From NCBI GenBank assembly GCA_016722295.1, contig JADKGL010000026.1:539501-603500 (forward strand): a stretch of DNA of 64,000 bases. The letters are read 5' to 3'. This DNA is from Saprospiraceae bacterium (lineage in GTDB: Bacteria > Bacteroidota > Bacteroidia > Chitinophagales > Saprospiraceae). Shown one piece after another: positions 1-7,434 of this stretch; the stretch's first letter is position 1; each line of letters opens with the position of its first letter. Below the pieces are notes generated by a model. The model did not search any database. It saw only the letters and a list, made by a program, of their open reading frames with translations, and was not told the DNA's origin. The position numbers were made by a program, and so were the translations under genes.

Positions 1-71
1 AAAGATAAAAACTTGAATCTGATTGACTTGGGCTAAAGTGCTTTTTCGCCATTTCAACAAGATTTTAGCAG

Positions 72-135
72 TATTCACCAAAAAAGCATAAATTTGGTGA
101 ATATATTCACCAAAAAGATGTATATTTGGTGAATA
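72..135. promoter_or_regulatory. Two perfect 11-bp inverted repeats (operator-like)
   Basis: TATTCACCAAA occurs at 72-82 and 104-114, and its exact reverse complement TTTGGTGAATA at 93-103 and 125-135. The four half-sites therefore alternate in orientation across 64 bp and end 11 bp before the ATG of the ATPase gene. The arrangement is seen directly. A role as a binding site for the ATPase's own winged-helix region or for another regulator is inference. Confidence 0.7.
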
Positions 136-146
136 ATTTGATTTTT

Positions 147-1280
147 ATGATACAGCGTTCAATTTTAGAACTCATTCAAAAGCGATTATTCAAGGGAAAA
201 GCGATTATTCTAATTGGTCCGAGACAAGTTGGAAAAACGACATTACTCAATCAATTGTGTATAGAAAATAAGCTTGAATATTTATTTTTTAATGGCGATG
301 ACCCTATTGTACAACAGCAATTGAGTACAGCGAATACCCAAGGACTTAAGCAACTCCTAGGCAATTATAAAGTCATATTTGTTGACGAAGCACAGAGAAT
401 CCAAAACATCGGATTAACACTCAAACTTATTACTGATCAAATGAAAGATATTCAAATTTTGGTTAGTGGATCATCTGCATTAGAGGTATCAGGCTTAATA
501 AACGAACCTCTGACAGGACGCAAATGGGAATATGTGCTTTATCCTATTTCTTGGGTTGAATTTGTCCAATATAAAGGATATCTGGAAAGCTTACAACAAT
601 TGGAACAAAGGCTCATATATGGAATGTATCCCGAAGTGATTACCCATCAAGGAGAAGAAAGACTAATTCTTCAACAGCTTATGGGAAGTTATTTATACCA
701 AGATATATTGTCAATATCTGGAATAAGAAAACCTGAGATATTGGATAAATTGCTTCGCGCATTAGCGTTGCAATTAGGTCAAGAAGTTTCATATAATGAA
801 CTCTCTAATTTACTTCAAATAGACAAGAACACTGTTCAAGAGTATATTCGTTTATTGGAAAAAGTATTCTTAATATTTAGATTACAGCCATTGGCTCGCA
901 ATCTCAGAAATGAAATTAGCTCGACGCGCAAGATTTATTTTTATGACAATGGCATTCGCAAAGCAATCATTGCCAATTTCAATGAAGTTTCATTACGTCC
1001 AGATGTCGGGGCTCTGTGGGAAAATTTCCTGATTTCTGAGCGCATGAAGACATTGCATTATCAAGAACAATGGGTCAATCCTTATTTTTGGAGAACGAGC
1101 GCTCAGCAGGAAATAGATTATGTTGAAGAGCGTAATGGAATATTGCATGCATTTGAATTCAAATGGAACTCGAACAAAAAAGTCAAAGTGCCGAAATCTT
1201 TTATTCAAGCATATCCAGAATCATCTGCTACCATTATTAGTCCTGAAAACTTTTTTGATTTTGTGAGTGGAGCCTTATAG
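147..1280 (+). CDS. AAA+ ATPase with DUF4143 C-terminal domain
   Basis: An ATP-binding protein of 377 residues from the ATG at 147. A TTG 21 bp upstream is also in frame but lies inside the inverted repeats, so I prefer the ATG. The Walker A loop GPRQVGKTT is at about residues 24-32 and a Walker B strand VIFVDEAQ follows at about 80-87, then a sensor-like LVSGSSA. A helical, winged-helix-like middle leads to a C-terminal DUF4143 region with a PD-(D/E)XK-like pattern (EIDYV ... FEFKW). Members of this family are common, often mobile between genomes and mostly of unknown role; some sit near toxin-antitoxin genes, but no partner is visible here. The gene stands alone, facing a decayed region. 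The family call is firm and the biological role unknown. Confidence 0.85.
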   Translation: MIQRSILELIQKRLFKGKAIILIGPRQVGKTTLLNQLCIENKLEYLFFNGDDPIVQQQLSTANTQGLKQLLGNYKVIFVDEAQRIQNIGLTLKLITDQMKDIQILVSGSSALEVSGLINEPLTGRKWEYVLYPISWVEFVQYKGYLESLQQLEQRLIYGMYPEVITHQGEERLILQQLMGSYLYQDILSISGIRKPEILDKLLRALALQLGQEVSYNELSNLLQIDKNTVQEYIRLLEKVFLIFRLQPLARNLRNEISSTRKIYFYDNGIRKAIIANFNEVSLRPDVGALWENFLISERMKTLHYQEQWVNPYFWRTSAQQEIDYVEERNGILHAFEFKWNSNKKVKVPKSFIQAYPESSATIISPENFFDFVSGAL

Positions 1281-1408
1281 TTGGATTGGTAGTAGTGTGA
1301 AACTCCGATCTTAGTTACTAGCTAGCAAATTAAAATACCATTTGTAATGTATAGATTTATAAACTTCACAATCGGAGAAGGAATTAAAATTAGTTGCAAA
1401 TATTATTA

Positions 1409-1950
1409 TCACATCTTTTCTAAAACTTTTAATGCTTCATTTACAGTTAACCCATTAGCTATAATTCTTCCTGATTTTGAACAAAGAGTTCCTGAGGGCC
1501 AACCAAAGATAGAAAATTCTCGATTTAAATTGACGATTGAACTTTCTCTAGTTATAATTCCAGGCATACCAATTTTTTCAATATTTTTTTAGAAACATTT
1601 CTGTGAATATAGTAGAAACAAGAAATTACTAATGTTTTCTTTTTATCTAAATTTTGCAGCTTTAATATCTCATCTGCACCCATTTTTGCTGTCCAAAGAT
1701 AGATATAAAAAGAATTGAATTCTGGATTTTCATGAATTATTTGACCTAAGCTCTTATAATAATATCCTTCATCTAATTCAATTTTGAATCTAGTAGCTGT
1801 ATCTACATATTCACCTAAGTATATGTCATATTTGTTTGAATAAGATAAGCTCTTGAAACCAACTATTTTATTTTTAATATCTTTAAAATTAAATTCAAAA
1901 TACTCGTCATCTATTTTTAAAATTATTGTATCCTTGAATAGCTGGAACAA
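1409..1950 (-). pseudogene. Thioredoxin-like protein remnant, frameshifted
   Basis: One frame is open from about 1958 down to a stop at 1552. Shifting frame in the A-rich run near 1580-1590 continues into a plausible thioredoxin-fold C-terminus that ends at a TGA at 1409-1411 (IGMPGI ... NREFSIFGWPSG ... KSGRIIANG). The expected CxxC position in the LWTAKMGADEI segment has no cysteines, so even an intact protein would be redox-inactive. The upstream end runs out of frame into an SGNH-hydrolase fragment. I read it as a degraded relative of the intact thioredoxin-like gene at 3060-3863. A sequencing error in the homopolymer could explain the lower shift but not the missing cysteines. Confidence 0.5.
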
Positions 1951-2350
1951 GTAAAATTAACTTTGTTTCTTCGCCAATCCATTTTCTAATTCTTTGCACG
2001 GGCACAACAAACTCATCTTTTATTTCATTTGGTCGTACTTCAGGTGGCATTTGAACAATAACATAATCCCATTTATAATTTTTCAAATAGTTTATCGCTG
2101 GATTCTCTGGATAAATTTTACCTGTCCTTGGATCTTTACTATTTCTAATTCCAGAATCTAAATGCCTTTGTATGCTTGTGCCTGGAAACAGTACTGATGT
2201 AATTTCAACATTTTTTTGATTGAATCTAGCAGTTTGTGATAGTAATGAATCCACATTGCTAATATAGAGGTAACTATCACCAATGAGTAATATTTTGGTA
2301 GGTTCAGCAAAGAATAAACAGCTAAAGATAATATTATACAAGAACATCAT
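1907..2350 (-). pseudogene. SGNH/GDSL hydrolase N-terminal fragment
   Basis: 147 residues starting with a short hydrophobic leader and then the block I motif ILLIGDSYLY, with the presumptive nucleophile Ser26. The WDYVIVQMPPE segment matches the second conserved block of SGNH hydrolases. The protein stops before any C-terminal Asp/His block, so the catalytic triad is incomplete. The neighbouring gene at 2402-3058 keeps both ends at 218 residues. The end overlaps, in another frame, the thioredoxin-like remnant, which suggests a deletion that fused two decaying genes. The fold assignment is by motif only; activity is unlikely. Confidence 0.55.
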
Positions 2351-2401
2351 TTTACATTATAAAATTAGTTTAATTCAAAAGTGACATCACATTTTCATGC
2401 A

Positions 2402-3058
2402 TTAATAAGAATTTTTCCTTTCATTAATAATTTTCTTTAAGAACTCAAAAAGCTTCTCCACCATAATTGATGTACCAAGTTTCGTTGGATGTAAATCGCG
2501 ATCTAAATATCGATCCCATGTATTAATATTCGTTTTGATAAATTCTCCAAAATCAACAATAAATATCCTTTTGTCAATGTGTTTTTTGAATTCTTTTATA
2601 AATACTTTATAGGACGATTGTAATTCATATTCATATATTTCTTTATCCCAAACTGCTAGTGAAAAGTGCTGATAAATGATTATTTTAAGCTTAGGATTAA
2701 TTTTGAGCATACATTTTATGATCTCTATACAATCTTTATTCGTCCAGTTATTTGGTTGCAGATAAATTGCATCATAATTTAATATAAGTTTTTTGAAATT
2801 AATATGAAAAAGGTTGCTTGTATTGTAGTATCTAAACTGAGGTTTAAGATTCCAATTACTATCCAAAATATTTTGCTCATTGGGTATAATATTGAGCCCA
2901 ATCAATTGTGGAATATTTGCACCTGGCATGAACATAGTATCAATTTGTACTTTTGCATTAACGTCACAGCATTTATCCGTAATTTGCTGGTAAAAATTAT
3001 TATAATAAGTAAGGCTATTTCCTATCAAAAGTACTTTCAATATAGTTATTAGCATCAT
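2402..3058 (-). CDS. SGNH hydrolase-like protein
   Basis: 218 residues. It starts with a short hydrophobic stretch and the block I motif LLIGNSLTYYN (Ser15 as likely nucleophile), has an AIYLQPNNW segment in the middle, and ends with RDLHPTKLG, which supplies the usual late Asp and His. This is the layout of SGNH/GDSL esterases or acetyl hydrolases; the substrate cannot be read from sequence. The start codon lies 1 bp beyond the stop of the upstream thioredoxin-like gene (3060-3863), so the two are probably translated together. A broken relative lies just downstream. The hydrophobic N-terminus is short and not a clear signal peptide. Confidence 0.65.
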   Translation of the reverse strand: MMLITILKVLLIGNSLTYYNNFYQQITDKCCDVNAKVQIDTMFMPGANIPQLIGLNIIPNEQNILDSNWNLKPQFRYYNTSNLFHINFKKLILNYDAIYLQPNNWTNKDCIEIIKCMLKINPKLKIIIYQHFSLAVWDKEIYEYELQSSYKVFIKEFKKHIDKRIFIVDFGEFIKTNINTWDRYLDRDLHPTKLGTSIMVEKLFEFLKKIINERKNSY

Positions 3059-3059
3059 A

Positions 3060-3863
3060 TTAATTTGAGTATTTTACTACTATATCATGCATACTGATGC
3101 CAAAAGCATAATTTAGTATTTGCTTGTCATTGCCCACTATAAGAAAAGATGGATATCCGCACACATTCCAAAACGAATTCAATGTCTCGTTAGAACAAAA
3201 ATATTGATCAGGTAGTTGCTTATGTTTATTTCGAAATTTTTGAACTGAACTCATAAAATCCAATGATGAAATTAAAATAAAGTTGACAGTTTTCGAATCA
3301 TACTTAGCACAGAATTCACTATATCGCTTCAATTCTGTGACACATCCCCCACAAGAAGGAAACCAAAACATAAAAGCAGTATATTTGAATCCTTTATTTA
3401 ATAAATCTTGATTATCTATTATTTTGCTTTTACTGTCAAGCAGTTTGCTACTATTTAATTTATCTGACAATATGTAATCATGAGCTTTTAGTTTGGGATT
3501 GTTTTTCACTAACATCACACAAGAAGTCAAGGAGTTGATAAATATAGTATAACTTATTTCATTAAATAAAATAGTTCTAGTTTGTTTCAAGGGGCCTCCT
3601 GCAATCATTTTTGTTTTAGTATGCGTAATTTTTAAATAATCGCTCTTAGACGCATCATTTGTCTGATCATAAAAATCGAAGAAAGAGCCATTTTGATTAA
3701 AATCAATCAGTTCAATATCAAGTGAACTTTCAGACATTATTTTATCCTTGGGTACAAATCTTGAATTTTTGTCTAGTTCAAAATAAAGCATTTCTTGTCC
3801 ATAAACTTGATTTTCGAAAAATGCAATTACTAACACAAGAATTCCTAGAAATATTATTTTCAT
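3060..3863 (-). CDS. Secreted thioredoxin-like (TlpA/AhpC-type) protein
   Basis: 267 residues with a signal peptide at about 1-22. Residues 23-150 form a domain I do not recognise. From about 158 there is a thioredoxin fold: the FWFPSCGGC active-site segment with Cys171 and Cys174, and later CGYPSFLIVG, which carries the cis-proline and the final strands. This is expected to be a periplasmic or membrane-associated thiol-disulfide protein. It is the first gene of a tight pair with the SGNH hydrolase. CGGC replaces the more common CxPC, so the redox potential may differ. The specific partner is unknown. Confidence 0.75.
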   Translation of the reverse strand: MKIIFLGILVLVIAFFENQVYGQEMLYFELDKNSRFVPKDKIMSESSLDIELIDFNQNGSFFDFYDQTNDASKSDYLKITHTKTKMIAGGPLKQTRTILFNEISYTIFINSLTSCVMLVKNNPKLKAHDYILSDKLNSSKLLDSKSKIIDNQDLLNKGFKYTAFMFWFPSCGGCVTELKRYSEFCAKYDSKTVNFILISSLDFMSSVQKFRNKHKQLPDQYFCSNETLNSFWNVCGYPSFLIVGNDKQILNYAFGISMHDIVVKYSN

Positions 3864-3988
3864 AAAATTTATTATATTTAATAATTAAATGTTGCTCTGT
3901 AAATAAAAAATCACCTTAAACCAAAACACATTTGTTAAAAATTATTATCCATTAATCTACAATTTCTTTATTTCAATTAAATTCTTTT

Positions 3989-4102
3989 TTAAGACTTCTG
4001 CTTCACTAAGAGGAAGTGCCCTAAGGCTTTGGTCGATGGTTTAACTTTACATCCAACGATGATTAGGAATAGCATTAATAATGCATTATATTTTTGAATC
4101 AT
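3989..4102 (-). pseudogene. Truncated lipoprotein copy (5' end duplicate)
   Basis: A 37-codon reading frame encoding a lipoprotein-type leader (start MIQKYNALL, lipobox LIIVGC, then KVKPSTKALG) followed by an unrelated short tail and TAA. Its leader and upstream region match those of the full-length lipoprotein at 4193-4777 (MIQKF, LIIAEC, KVKQPTTELG). I interpret it as a partial duplication rather than an independent small gene, but expression of a 37-residue lipoprotein cannot be excluded. Confidence 0.5.
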
Positions 4103-4134
4103 AATATTCGTTTTATTGATTTAAAGGTAATAAA
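4040..4134. repeat. Direct repeat copy 1 (lipoprotein 5' region)
   Basis: About 95 bp that closely match 4715-4809, covering the leader-peptide codons and the sequence upstream of the start. The match is strongest over the ATTCGTTTTATTGATTTAA stretch just before each start codon. The second copy belongs to the intact gene. Confidence 0.75.
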
Positions 4135-4192
4135 CATCGATTGTCTTTTCATTTTTATAAGCTCAAATTATATATGATATCTATTCATTCTG

Positions 4193-4777
4193 TTAAATAT
4201 TTAATAATCCGTTCCTTCCATTTAGATGCCACATGATGTGTCTATATCGATTAGGGTTGAAAGATTTTAAATTGATCTTCTCAATTACTGAATAAACTGT
4301 ATCACATAGTTCAGCAGGTGTATGTACAAATACAATAAAGCTTTCCAAACCACATTTTTCTGGAATCGTATCAATGTTTGAGTATCCAACATTGGATATT
4401 ATGCTAATTAAATCCATTACATTTTTATAATCCAAATCATTTTGCAATTTCCAAAGTGAATCCCATACTATTTTTTCAGACTTATGTGTTGTATTCAATA
4501 ATGAATCAACTTGTTTAATTAGACTTTTTAATAATTTTGTATCAATTGAACTCATAATTTTAGAACCTTCCTCATATCCATTAACTTTTATTAATGAATC
4601 CAATAAGTGAAAATAAGGCGATAAAATATTCGAATGTTTTTTTCTATAGTATTGATCCTTTTCCTTTATGTTATTAACAATTTCACAGGAGAACCCTAAT
4701 TCTGTGGTAGGTTGTTTAACTTTACATTCAGCGATGATTAGGCAAAATATTAATATTGCAATAAATTTTTGAATCAT
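4193..4777 (-). CDS. Hypothetical lipoprotein
   Basis: 194 residues with a lipoprotein signal peptide (hydrophobic residues 5-17, lipobox LIIAEC). The mature part is charged and helical, with repeated Leu-Ile-Lys segments and an SNVGYSNIDT stretch; three later cysteines are present. I do not recognise a family. A terminator-like hairpin separates it from groEL, which is transcribed toward it, so it probably has its own promoter in the 4778-4830 gap. A truncated copy of its 5' end lies downstream. Function is unknown. Confidence 0.6.
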   Translation of the reverse strand: MIQKFIAILIFCLIIAECKVKQPTTELGFSCEIVNNIKEKDQYYRKKHSNILSPYFHLLDSLIKVNGYEEGSKIMSSIDTKLLKSLIKQVDSLLNTTHKSEKIVWDSLWKLQNDLDYKNVMDLISIISNVGYSNIDTIPEKCGLESFIVFVHTPAELCDTVYSVIEKINLKSFNPNRYRHIMWHLNGRNGLLNI

Positions 4778-4809
4778 AACATTCGTTTTATTGATTTAAA
4801 GGTAATAAA
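4715..4809. repeat. Direct repeat copy 2 (lipoprotein 5' region)
   Basis: Partner of the repeat at 4040-4134. It covers the start, the leader codons and the upstream sequence of the intact lipoprotein gene, so promoter elements were probably copied as well. Confidence 0.75.
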
Positions 4810-4830
4810 ACTTTCATAAAGTGCAATAAA

Positions 4831-4866
4831 AAAAACGGCCACCATATCATGGCAGCCGTTTTTTTA
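4831..4866 (-). terminator. Hairpin terminator after groEL
   Basis: The left arm 4831-4845 pairs with the right arm 4849-4863 over about 15 positions with two mismatches, has a 3-nt loop and is flanked by A and T runs on both sides. It begins 25-60 bp beyond the groEL stop and would work in either direction. Confidence 0.8.
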
Positions 4867-4891
4867 TTGGAATATTTTATTTCCTAGAAGA

Positions 4892-6429
4892 TTACATCAT
4901 TCCATCCATTCCTCCTGGATGACCGTGGCTATGCCCACCTTTGTCTTCTTTTGGTTTTTCACTTAGTACACATTCTGTCATCAAGACCATACCTGCGATA
5001 GAACCTGCATTCTCCAATGCAATTCTTGTCACTTTCGTTGGATCGATAACTCCTGCTTTCTTCAAATCTTCATATTCATCTGTTCTAGCATTGTAACCGA
5101 AAGATCCTTTCTTGGATTTTACATTCATCAATACTACAGATGCTTCTACACCAGAATTGTCAGCAATAACGCGAAGTGGCGCTTCTAATGCTTTGCGCAC
5201 GATGTCGATACCCAATTTCTCGTCTTCGTTGCCGTTTCTCATCTTATCGACAGATTCGATCGCTCTTACTAGAGCAACTCCACCACCGACAACGATTCCT
5301 TCTTCAACAGCAGCTCTTGTTGCGTGAAGCGCATCGTCAACTCTGTCTTTCTTTTCTTTCATCTCAACTTCAGTAGCAGCGCCTACATACAATACTGCAA
5401 CTCCACCAGCTAATTTAGCCAATCTCTCTTGAAGTTTTTCTTTGTCATAATCGGAAGTTGTTTCGCCGATTTGAACTTTGATCTGAGCGATACGAGCTTC
5501 GATATCTTTTTTCTTTCCTTTTCCGTTGATAATCGTCGTATTGTCTTTGTCGATTTCGATATTTGCAGATTGACCTAAATCTGTCAATTCTGTACTTTCT
5601 AGTTTATATCCTTTCTCATCAGAGATCACGACACCTCCTGTAAGTACTGCGATATCTTCAAGCATTGCTTTTCTTCTATCTCCGAATCCTGGAGCTTTTA
5701 CTGCTACTACTTTAAGACTAGCTCTGGAACGATCTCCTGCATGTTTGAGATTTTCTTGTCAGTGATCAAAATATATGGATTCTCATACGCAGCTACCATT
5801 TTATCAGCATTCGTGATAAAATATGGAGATAAATATCCGCGATCAAACTGCATACCGATGACTTCGTCAACATAAGTATCAGTTCCTTTTGCTTCTTCTA
5901 CAGTGATGACGCCATCTTTGCTCACACGCTTCATTGCATCAGCAATCAATTTTCCGATTTCTTCATCATTGTTGGCAGAAATTGAACCTACTTGTTTTAT
6001 TTTGCTATAATCATTGCCTATTTCCTCTGATTGTTTTTTTAGATCAGCGGTAACAGCAGTGACAGCTTTGTCGATACCTCTTTTTAGATCCATTGGATTC
6101 GCTCCAGCAGCGACATATTTCATTCCTGCGCTTACCATTGCTTGAGCTAAAACAGTAGCTGTAGTCGTACCATCACCAGCGATATCTGCTGTCTTAGATG
6201 CTACTTCTTTAAGCATTTGAGCACCCATATTCTCTACTGCATCTTCTAGTTCTACTTCTTTTGCTACAGTCACACCATCTTTTGTAATTTGTGGAGCGCC
6301 AAAGCTTTTTTGAATGACTACATTTCGCCCTTTTGGACCTAATGTTACTTTTACAGCATTTGCTATTTTGTCAATACCCGCTTTTAATTTTTCGCGAGCA
6401 TCACTATTAAAACTTATATCCTTTGCCAT
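4892..6429 (-). pseudogene. groEL: groEL chaperonin, disrupted by internal deletion
   Basis: The 60-kDa chaperonin is split between two frames. Frame one (6429 down to about 5725) gives a normal N-terminus (GPKGRN, DGTTTATVLAQ) up to ISNMQEIVPE, residue 236, then runs out of frame to a TAG at 5707-5709. Frame two resumes at SLKVVAVKAPGFGDRRKAM near 5719 and ends with the usual Gly/Met-rich tail. Against ordinary GroEL about 31-34 residues are missing, together with the reading frame. The lost segment matches apical-domain helices H and I, which carry hydrophobic residues for substrate and GroES binding (E. coli L237, L259, V263, V264). The rest is well conserved. It lies 50 bp behind an intact groES. 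Either a true mutation (a second groEL would then be needed) or an assembly error. Confidence 0.9.
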
Positions 6430-6479
6430 TTTATTTAGTATTTTAACGTTGTTTACAATATTAATTTTTAAAAATTTGA

Positions 6480-6743
6480 TTAAATGACAATAAGAATGTC
6501 ATCTTCTCTCATGATAAGGTAATCTACACCTTTGTAATTGAATTCTTGACCTGCATACTTTCCATAAAGGACGATGTCACCTTTTTTTACAGTCATTTTG
6601 TTGTCTTCTTTTCCTGGTCCTACTGCTACCACTTCGCCTCTTTGTGGTTTTTCTTTGGCAGTATCGGGGATGATGATTCCTCCTTTGGTCTTCGTTTCAG
6701 CCTCAGCTGGCTTTACGACTACGCGATCATTAATTGGCTTCAT
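6480..6743 (-). CDS. groES: Co-chaperonin GroES
   Basis: 87 residues, the usual cpn10 length. It starts MKPINDRVVVKP and has the mobile-loop region around TKTKGGIIIPDTAKEKPQRG and the conserved VGPGK and GDIVLYGKYAG segments. It forms the lid heptamer of the GroEL folding chamber in the cytoplasm. First gene of the groES-groEL operon; it is preceded by a sigma-54-like element and a tandem 12-bp repeat shared with grpE. Intact, unlike its groEL partner. Confidence 0.97.
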   Translation of the reverse strand: MKPINDRVVVKPAEAETKTKGGIIIPDTAKEKPQRGEVVAVGPGKEDNKMTVKKGDIVLYGKYAGQEFNYKGVDYLIMREDDILIVI

Positions 6744-6789
6744 ATAATAATTTTTTTGTTGTAATTAAATAAAAATGTATTTCGTGTAT

Positions 6790-6850
6790 GTGTGATCATT
6801 AACTATGCCAAGTCGCAAAAGTTGAAATTTTGTCAGTTATTTTGTCAGTT
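6790..6850 (-). promoter_or_regulatory. Heat-shock-type promoter/UAS of groES
   Basis: On the minus strand there are two tandem copies of AACTGACAAAAT (6839-6850 and 6827-6838), then TTGGCA (6806-6811), then ATGA in the place where a -12 element would lie, about 55 nt before the groES ATG. The TTGGCA-N6-(T/A)TGA layout resembles a sigma-54 -24/-12 promoter (GG-N10-G). The grpE upstream region has the same element at the same spacing. The sigma-54 reading is inference. A CIRCE element was not found. Confidence 0.55.
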
Positions 6851-7080
6851 TAGGACTAGAATAACAATAGTCTCGGTCAATAATGTATGGATTTGGAGGA
6901 AATTATGTCATATAGGCAAGCCTTTTAAGCGTTAAGGCATACTTTGATGGATTGAATGCAATTTAAATTAGCATTTTATTTCCTTTTAGTTATAGCTCAT
7001 ATTCCGCAATAGAAATTTCGAATCATTTTCTCCATATATTTGCTAACGCATTAATTATTTATATTTTTTTTCGAAGCAAT

Positions 7081-7147
7081 CCTGCAGGGATTTTCTGTTT
7101 ATAGAAAATGTAATCCACCCACAAAATATGCGACCCCGATGGGGTCG
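7081..7147. repeat. Cluster of short palindromes (REP-like)
   Basis: Three symmetric elements lie within 67 bp: CCTGCAGG (7081-7088), ATTTTCT with AGAAAAT (7090-7096 and 7103-7109), and CGACCCCGATGGGGTCG (7131-7147, a 7-bp stem with a 3-nt loop). The last is far more GC-rich than its surroundings. The style resembles dispersed intergenic palindromes found in other Bacteroidota, but only one copy of this cluster is in the window. Confidence 0.45.
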
Positions 7148-7192
7148 GATTCTGTTTCCATGTTGATTTCGCAATAGTTATATCAAAGTGAA

Positions 7193-7211
7193 ATACACCC
7201 TAGTCCAATAT
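7193..7211 (-). repeat. Dispersed 19-bp intergenic repeat, copy 1
   Basis: The minus strand reads ATATTGGACTAGGGTGTAT, identical to 40345-40363 on the plus strand. Both are in intergenic DNA, and the sequence after the match is also similar (TTTCACTTTG against ATCGCTTTTG). Confidence 0.65.
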
Positions 7212-7434
7212 TATGCGATAAATTCGCCAATACTTCGTTACAAATCCTCGATGACAATTAATTAATAAATTTTTAAAAAAAGTAAATGACATTTTTAAGC
7301 AATTAGGACTTGATCAAAAAATAAAATAAAAATCCTTTGAATGAATGAGTGGTGCGAAGCAATCGAATGAACGATTTCACATGATAACGAAAGAACTGTC
7401 AAATTCCTTGGACAGCCCTTAATTAAAATTAGCC

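Larger units (their letters stand above)
6851..7434. other. Gene-free region between amidohydrolase and groES
   Basis: I see no credible gene here on either strand. It is AT-rich, with a cluster of short palindromes at 7081-7147 and a 19-bp sequence shared with 40345-40363. The amidohydrolase, transcribed leftward, ends at 7435, so this is downstream of it and upstream of the groES promoter. Confidence 0.6.

Noticed and set aside
1347..1592. An 81-codon plus-strand frame
   Set aside because: Its complement reads as the C-terminus of a thioredoxin-like protein, which explains the lack of stops better.
6744..6900. CIRCE (HrcA) element before groES
   Set aside because: No TTAGCACTC-N9-GAGTGCTAA type sequence is present; other repeats are there instead.
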